From NCBI RefSeq assembly GCF_900112695.1, contig NZ_FOMT01000005.1:379957-443956 (forward strand): DNA of 64,000 bases. Reading direction: 5' to 3'. Positions 60,593 to 64,000 of the stretch are shown here, piece after piece; position 1 is the first letter of the stretch; the number at the start of each line of letters is the position of its first letter. The position numbers and the translations under genes are program-made. This DNA is from Paenibacillus catalpae (GTDB lineage: Bacteria; Bacillota; Bacilli; Paenibacillales; Paenibacillaceae). The notes beneath the pieces were generated by a model that saw only the letters and a program-made list of their open reading frames with translations, was not told the DNA's origin and made no database searches.

Positions 60593-62436
60593 GCAGTTCC
60601 AATAAAGAACTGAAAGATAGAATCAAACAGGCAAGCGACAAGAAAGAACGGTTTATTTACCAGGATGACGACGCGATTGAAAAACCGTTTAACTGGGGGC
60701 AGATGCGGCGCTTGTTCCATTATATGAAGCCGTATACGCGCCAGCTGATTCCCGTTATTATCGCCATGATTATTGGTACGATTACAAGACTGACTATCCC
60801 GGCTCTGATCATACTGGCCATTGACAAGGCGATTCAGCCGGCGACAGGCGATCCGAGCTACAACAAGCTTTATCTGATTGCAGGTATAATGGTTGCTTTA
60901 TTTATCATCCAGTGGGCTTCCAACCAGTACCGGATCAAGTACACGAACATTATCGGGCAAAAGGTCATTTATGATCTCCGCCATCATCTGTTCCAGCATA
61001 TTCAGAAGCTCTCATTCCGTTTCTACGACAAGCGTCCTGCTGGTTCCGTGCTTGTACGCGTAACGAATGACGTTAACGCCTTGCAGGATTTGTTCACGAA
61101 CGGGGTCGTCAACTCCCTGATGGATTGTGTACAGCTTGCAGGTATCGTCGTCATCCTTCTGATCTGGAACTTCAAGCTTGGCCTTGCTGTCATGATTACC
61201 GTTCCGATTATGTTCCTTGTCTCGTCAACGCTTCGCAAACGGATTCGTTTTGCCTGGCAGGATGTGCGCAAGAAGCAATCGCGTATCAACTCCCACTTGA
61301 ATGAGAGCATTCAAGGGATGAAGATTACGCAGGCGTACGTACAGGAAAAAGAAAACATGAATTTCTTCGATAACATGAACGCGGTTAACGTGAAAGCCTG
61401 GAACAAGGCTTCAGCGCTTAACCAGACGTTTGGTCCGGTTATCGAGGTGACTTCGGCGATAGGTACGTTTATCCTGTTCTGGTATGGCTCTTATTTGATC
61501 GAGCATCGGGAAATTACAGTAGGTCTTCTTGTCGGCTTTGCCAACTATGTCGGCAACTTCTGGGATCCGATCAACCGTCTCGGCCAGGTCTATAACCAGC
61601 TGCTTGTTGCCATGGCTTCCTCGGAGCGTATTTTCGAGTTTATTGACGAGGAGCCAACGGTAGGCGAGCTGGAGCATGCGAAGCCGCTGGCCAGCATCCG
61701 CGGTGATGTGCAGTTTGACAATATCGTGTTCGAATATGAGAAGGGCAGACCTGCCCTTCATGGCATCAGCATCAACGTGAAGGCCGGTCAGTCCATCGCG
61801 CTTGTTGGACATACCGGCTCCGGCAAAAGTACGATTATTAATCTGCTCTGCCGATTCTATGATCCGGTTCAGGGCGCAGTACGAATCGACGGTCATGACA
61901 TTCGCAACGTAACGCTTGACAGCCTACGCTCGCAGGTTGGTCTTGTGATGCAGGATACCTTTATCTTCGCCGGCACAATTCGCGACAATATCCGGTACGG
62001 CAGATTAGAAGCGACGGATAATGAAATTGTGGAAGCGGCAAAAGCCGTCCATGCGCATGATTTCATCATGTCGCTGCCTGACGGCTATGATACAGAAGTA
62101 GAAGAGCGCGGCAACGTCCTGTCGATGGGTCAGCGCCAGCTGCTGTCCTTCGCCCGTGCACTGCTTGCCGATCCGCGAGTTCTTATCCTGGATGAAGCGA
62201 CAGCAAGCATCGATACGGAGACGGAGCTCAAAATCCAGGAGGCGCTCAAGACGCTGCTGAAAGGACGCACGTCGTTTATGATCGCCCACCGTCTGTCCAC
62301 GATCCGTCATGCGGATGAGATTATCGTTCTTGACCATGGCCGGATCGTCGAGCAGGGCAACCATGAGCAATTAATCAAGAAAAATGGCATTTATAATGGT
62401 CTTATTGAGGCCCAATATCGATTCTTGTCGGCCTAG
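60589..62436 (+). CDS. ABC exporter half-transporter, subunit 2
   Basis: A 615-residue partner of the preceding gene. The membrane domain (about 40-330) is followed by Walker A ALVGHTGSGKSTIIN, the Q-loop VGLVMQDTFIFAGT, a degenerate signature LSMGQRQLLSFARAL and a normal Walker B with catalytic Glu (VLILDEATASID). Complementary defects in the two subunits are typical of heterodimeric multidrug or lipid exporters such as BmrCD. The substrate cannot be assigned. The ATG overlaps the previous stop. Confidence 0.92.
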   Translation: MSSSNKELKDRIKQASDKKERFIYQDDDAIEKPFNWGQMRRLFHYMKPYTRQLIPVIIAMIIGTITRLTIPALIILAIDKAIQPATGDPSYNKLYLIAGIMVALFIIQWASNQYRIKYTNIIGQKVIYDLRHHLFQHIQKLSFRFYDKRPAGSVLVRVTNDVNALQDLFTNGVVNSLMDCVQLAGIVVILLIWNFKLGLAVMITVPIMFLVSSTLRKRIRFAWQDVRKKQSRINSHLNESIQGMKITQAYVQEKENMNFFDNMNAVNVKAWNKASALNQTFGPVIEVTSAIGTFILFWYGSYLIEHREITVGLLVGFANYVGNFWDPINRLGQVYNQLLVAMASSERIFEFIDEEPTVGELEHAKPLASIRGDVQFDNIVFEYEKGRPALHGISINVKAGQSIALVGHTGSGKSTIINLLCRFYDPVQGAVRIDGHDIRNVTLDSLRSQVGLVMQDTFIFAGTIRDNIRYGRLEATDNEIVEAAKAVHAHDFIMSLPDGYDTEVEERGNVLSMGQRQLLSFARALLADPRVLILDEATASIDTETELKIQEALKTLLKGRTSFMIAHRLSTIRHADEIIVLDHGRIVEQGNHEQLIKKNGIYNGLIEAQYRFLSA

Positions 62437-62451
62437 TATTGATTTTTGAGG

Positions 62452-62547
62452 AAAGAACCTCCACAATGGAAGAAAAATAAACCAGACCTCGGGGGATGTG
62501 TAATTCACGTCAACCTCGTCGCTGGGTTCTTCCGGGAGGTTCTTTTT
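62452..62547 (+). promoter_or_regulatory. Long hairpin between ABC operon and purT (terminator, possibly a regulated leader)
   Basis: AAAGAACCTCC (62452-62462) pairs with GGAGGTTCTTT (62535-62545). Inside it GGAAGAA pairs with TTCTTCC, CCAG with CTGG, and CGGGG/GATGTG with CCTCG/CACGTC around a small loop. A run of six T follows. It ends the ABC operon. The purT SD (GGGAGG at 62534-62539) lies in the 3' arm, so the structure may also control purT. No known riboswitch consensus was recognised. Confidence 0.65.
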
Positions 62548-62551
62548 TATT

Positions 62552-63730
62552 ATGTATGGATCACCATTGACAACGAATGCACGCAAGCTTCTTCTGCTCG
62601 GCTCTGGCGAGCTTGGCAAGGAGGTTGCCCTTGAGGCACAACGCCTTGGCGTAGAGACGATTGCCGTTGACCGCTATGTGAATGCGCCGGCGATGCAGGT
62701 TGCCCATCGTTGCCATGTTACAGATATGCTGGACGGCGCTGCGATCAGACGGATTATCGAAGATGAGAAGCCGGACTTTATCGTTCCTGAGATTGAAGCG
62801 ATTGCAACGGAAACCTTGATTGAGCTTGAGAAGGAAGGCTTTAACGTTATTCCGACAGCTCGCGCAGCGCGGCTGACAATGGACCGTGAAGGCATTCGCC
62901 GCCTGGCAGCCGAGACACTTGGACTGCCAACGGCTCCGTATCAATTCGCGGATTCGCTTGATGAATTGAAGCTGGCTGTCAAAGAGATTGGTCTGCCTTG
63001 CGTAATCAAACCGATCATGAGCTCCTCGGGTAAAGGGCAAAGCGTATGCCGGACGGAAGAGGACATTGAGAACTGTTGGAATTATGCGATGGAAGGCGGA
63101 CGCGCGAAGAAAGCGCGGATTATCGTCGAAGGCTTTATTACGTTTGAATCCGAAATTACGCTTCTTACAATCCGTTCCGTATCCGGGACAAGCTTCTGTG
63201 CGCCAATCGGCCATGTACAGAAGGATGGCGATTATATCGAGTCCTGGCAGCCGCATGCCATGACAACGGAGCAAATCAAGCAAGCCGAAGAAATCGCTAT
63301 GCGCATCACGGATGAACTTGGCGGTTTTGGCCTGTACGGGGTAGAGCTGTTCATTACGCAAGACGGCGTTCTGTTCAGCGAAGTATCGCCTCGTCCGCAT
63401 GATACGGGAATGGTAACGATGGCCTCGCAGGACCTGTCGGAGTTTGCCCTGCATGTACGCGCTATTCTTGGCTTCCCGATTCCCACGATTCGCTTGCTGA
63501 CTCCCGCGGCAACCCATACGCTGAAGGCTGACCGCGAGTCCGCTTCCTTCCGTATTGGCGGCGTTGAAGAAGCGCTTGCATTGCCTAATACACAAGTCCG
63601 GGTATTTGGCAAGCCGGAGACAAAGGTTGGGCGCCGGATGGCGGTTGCATTAAGCACGGCAGGCAGCGCGGATGAAGCACGCGATCTGGCCCGCCAAGCG
63701 GCAGAATCACTCCATATTCAATACGATTAA
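62552..63730 (+). CDS. purT: Formate-dependent phosphoribosylglycinamide formyltransferase
   Basis: An ATP-grasp enzyme that formylates GAR using formate instead of formyl-THF in purine synthesis. It has 392 residues. The N-terminal LLLLGSGELGKEVALEAQRL, MDREGIRRLAAETLGLPT, the ATP-binding CVIKPIMSSSGKGQSV and LFSEVSPRPHDTGMVT are all typical. The ATG at 62552 is only a few bases after the T run of the preceding hairpin, with GGGAGG 12 bases upstream in the hairpin arm, so the start is unusual but no better one is visible. Confidence 0.95.
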   Translation: MYGSPLTTNARKLLLLGSGELGKEVALEAQRLGVETIAVDRYVNAPAMQVAHRCHVTDMLDGAAIRRIIEDEKPDFIVPEIEAIATETLIELEKEGFNVIPTARAARLTMDREGIRRLAAETLGLPTAPYQFADSLDELKLAVKEIGLPCVIKPIMSSSGKGQSVCRTEEDIENCWNYAMEGGRAKKARIIVEGFITFESEITLLTIRSVSGTSFCAPIGHVQKDGDYIESWQPHAMTTEQIKQAEEIAMRITDELGGFGLYGVELFITQDGVLFSEVSPRPHDTGMVTMASQDLSEFALHVRAILGFPIPTIRLLTPAATHTLKADRESASFRIGGVEEALALPNTQVRVFGKPETKVGRRMAVALSTAGSADEARDLARQAAESLHIQYD

Positions 63731-63745
63731 CGGATCATTGCAGCG

Positions 63746-63789
63746 GCGGCTTCCCTTGTGCAAGAACAGGGCGAAGCCGCTCCTTTTTT
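63746..63789 (+). terminator. Intrinsic terminator after purT
   Basis: GCGGCTTC-CCTTGT pairs with ACAGGG-CGAAGCCGC around a short loop, followed by TCC and seven T. Confidence 0.9.
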
Positions 63790-63831
63790 AATTCTAGTTA
63801 TTTATTGGTTTTGTGTTATATTTGGCTTACG

Positions 63832-63862
63832 ATTCTCCGGAATGAAACGTACTTCGCCGCCA
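63832..63862 (-). repeat. Dispersed palindromic intergenic repeat, copy D (partial, reverse)
   Basis: On the reverse strand GGCGGCGAAGTACGTTTCAT and then TCCGGAGAAT match the right half of copies A and B; the left arm is degenerate. The remaining bases to the window end hold no gene; GAGGTGG at 63975-63981 could be the SD of a gene starting beyond the edge. Confidence 0.55.
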
Positions 63863-64000
63863 ATCCCTTACCCCTTCATGAATGGAACGCGGCAATTTCG
63901 AGCATGAATAATTTAGCGTGGGGCGCGAATTTATGTTATTCTGTTAATCCATCGAGCGCTTTGACCGATATTGATTGAGGTGGTACGTTATCACTCGTGT

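Noticed and set aside
63940..64000. A gene start at the window end
   Set aside because: GAGGTGG at 63975-63981 looks like an SD, but no ATG, GTG or TTG at suitable spacing is visible before the edge, so no CDS is called.
1..64000. CRISPR arrays, insertion sequences, tRNA or rRNA genes
   Set aside because: No regularly spaced repeats, transposase motifs, cloverleaf or rRNA signatures were noticed on either strand.

Overview
The window reads as a chromosomal segment of a Paenibacillus-like member of the Bacillales. This rests on four things. The gene order qcrB-qcrC-ypjA-ypjB-ypjC-ypjD-dapB-mgsA-bshB1-bshA-cca-birA-panBCD-dinG is the order known from Bacillus subtilis. There are sporulation-type genes (ypjB, a GerMN lipoprotein). 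There are bacillithiol genes. There are also Paenibacillus-style surface and polysaccharide genes (an SLH protein, a copper-amine-oxidase-N/amidase protein, a FIMAH-tailed rhamnogalacturonan lyase, a GH127 arabinofuranosidase). No rRNA, tRNA, CRISPR array, transposase or prophage was seen. The species cannot be fixed from sequence reading alone.

Layout. 1-24.4 kb is a conserved, almost entirely forward block. It holds the end of the menaquinol:cytochrome c reductase operon, ypjABCD, lysine (dapB), methylglyoxal, bacillithiol (bshB1, bshA), CCA addition, BirA, pantothenate (panBCD behind a structured leader), dinG, the redox repressor rex, an MTA/SAH deaminase, a ypmB-like gene, a single-pass membrane protein overlapping a minimal FtsH-like protease, hbd-ackA, and dnaD. 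In B. subtilis dnaD is followed directly by nth; here they are about 23.6 kb apart.

24.5-48 kb is the accessory block between dnaD and nth. It opens with a two-gene, A+T-rich islet: a DUF4062-type protein and a small translationally overlapping partner. Two nearly identical terminator hairpins bracket it. Then come AraC/GH127, an AIM24-family gene, a tiny ORF, pyrE, and a reverse-strand operon proB-proA-proC-mtnW-mtnX-mtnB behind a T-box whose specifier and T-box bulge both fit tRNA-Pro. Next are mtnE, a secreted protein, the omega-amidase mtnU, a LysR regulator divergent from leuCD, and a cell-surface trio (amidase, GerMN lipoprotein, SLH protein).

48-64 kb holds nth with a small overlapping gene and a double-headed dynamin (DynA-like), a PL11 rhamnogalacturonan lyase, a lipoprotein, a quinone-oxidoreductase-like gene convergent with an XRE regulator, a heterodimeric ABC exporter pair, and purT behind a long hairpin leader.

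Items most worth a second look: the DUF4062 islet between duplicated terminators; a dispersed palindromic intergenic repeat with four copies; methionine-salvage genes placed under a proline T-box; the minimal FtsH/partner pair; and the structured leaders of panB and purT. Start codons were chosen by Shine-Dalgarno (SD) spacing and family alignment, so several differ from the longest open frame.
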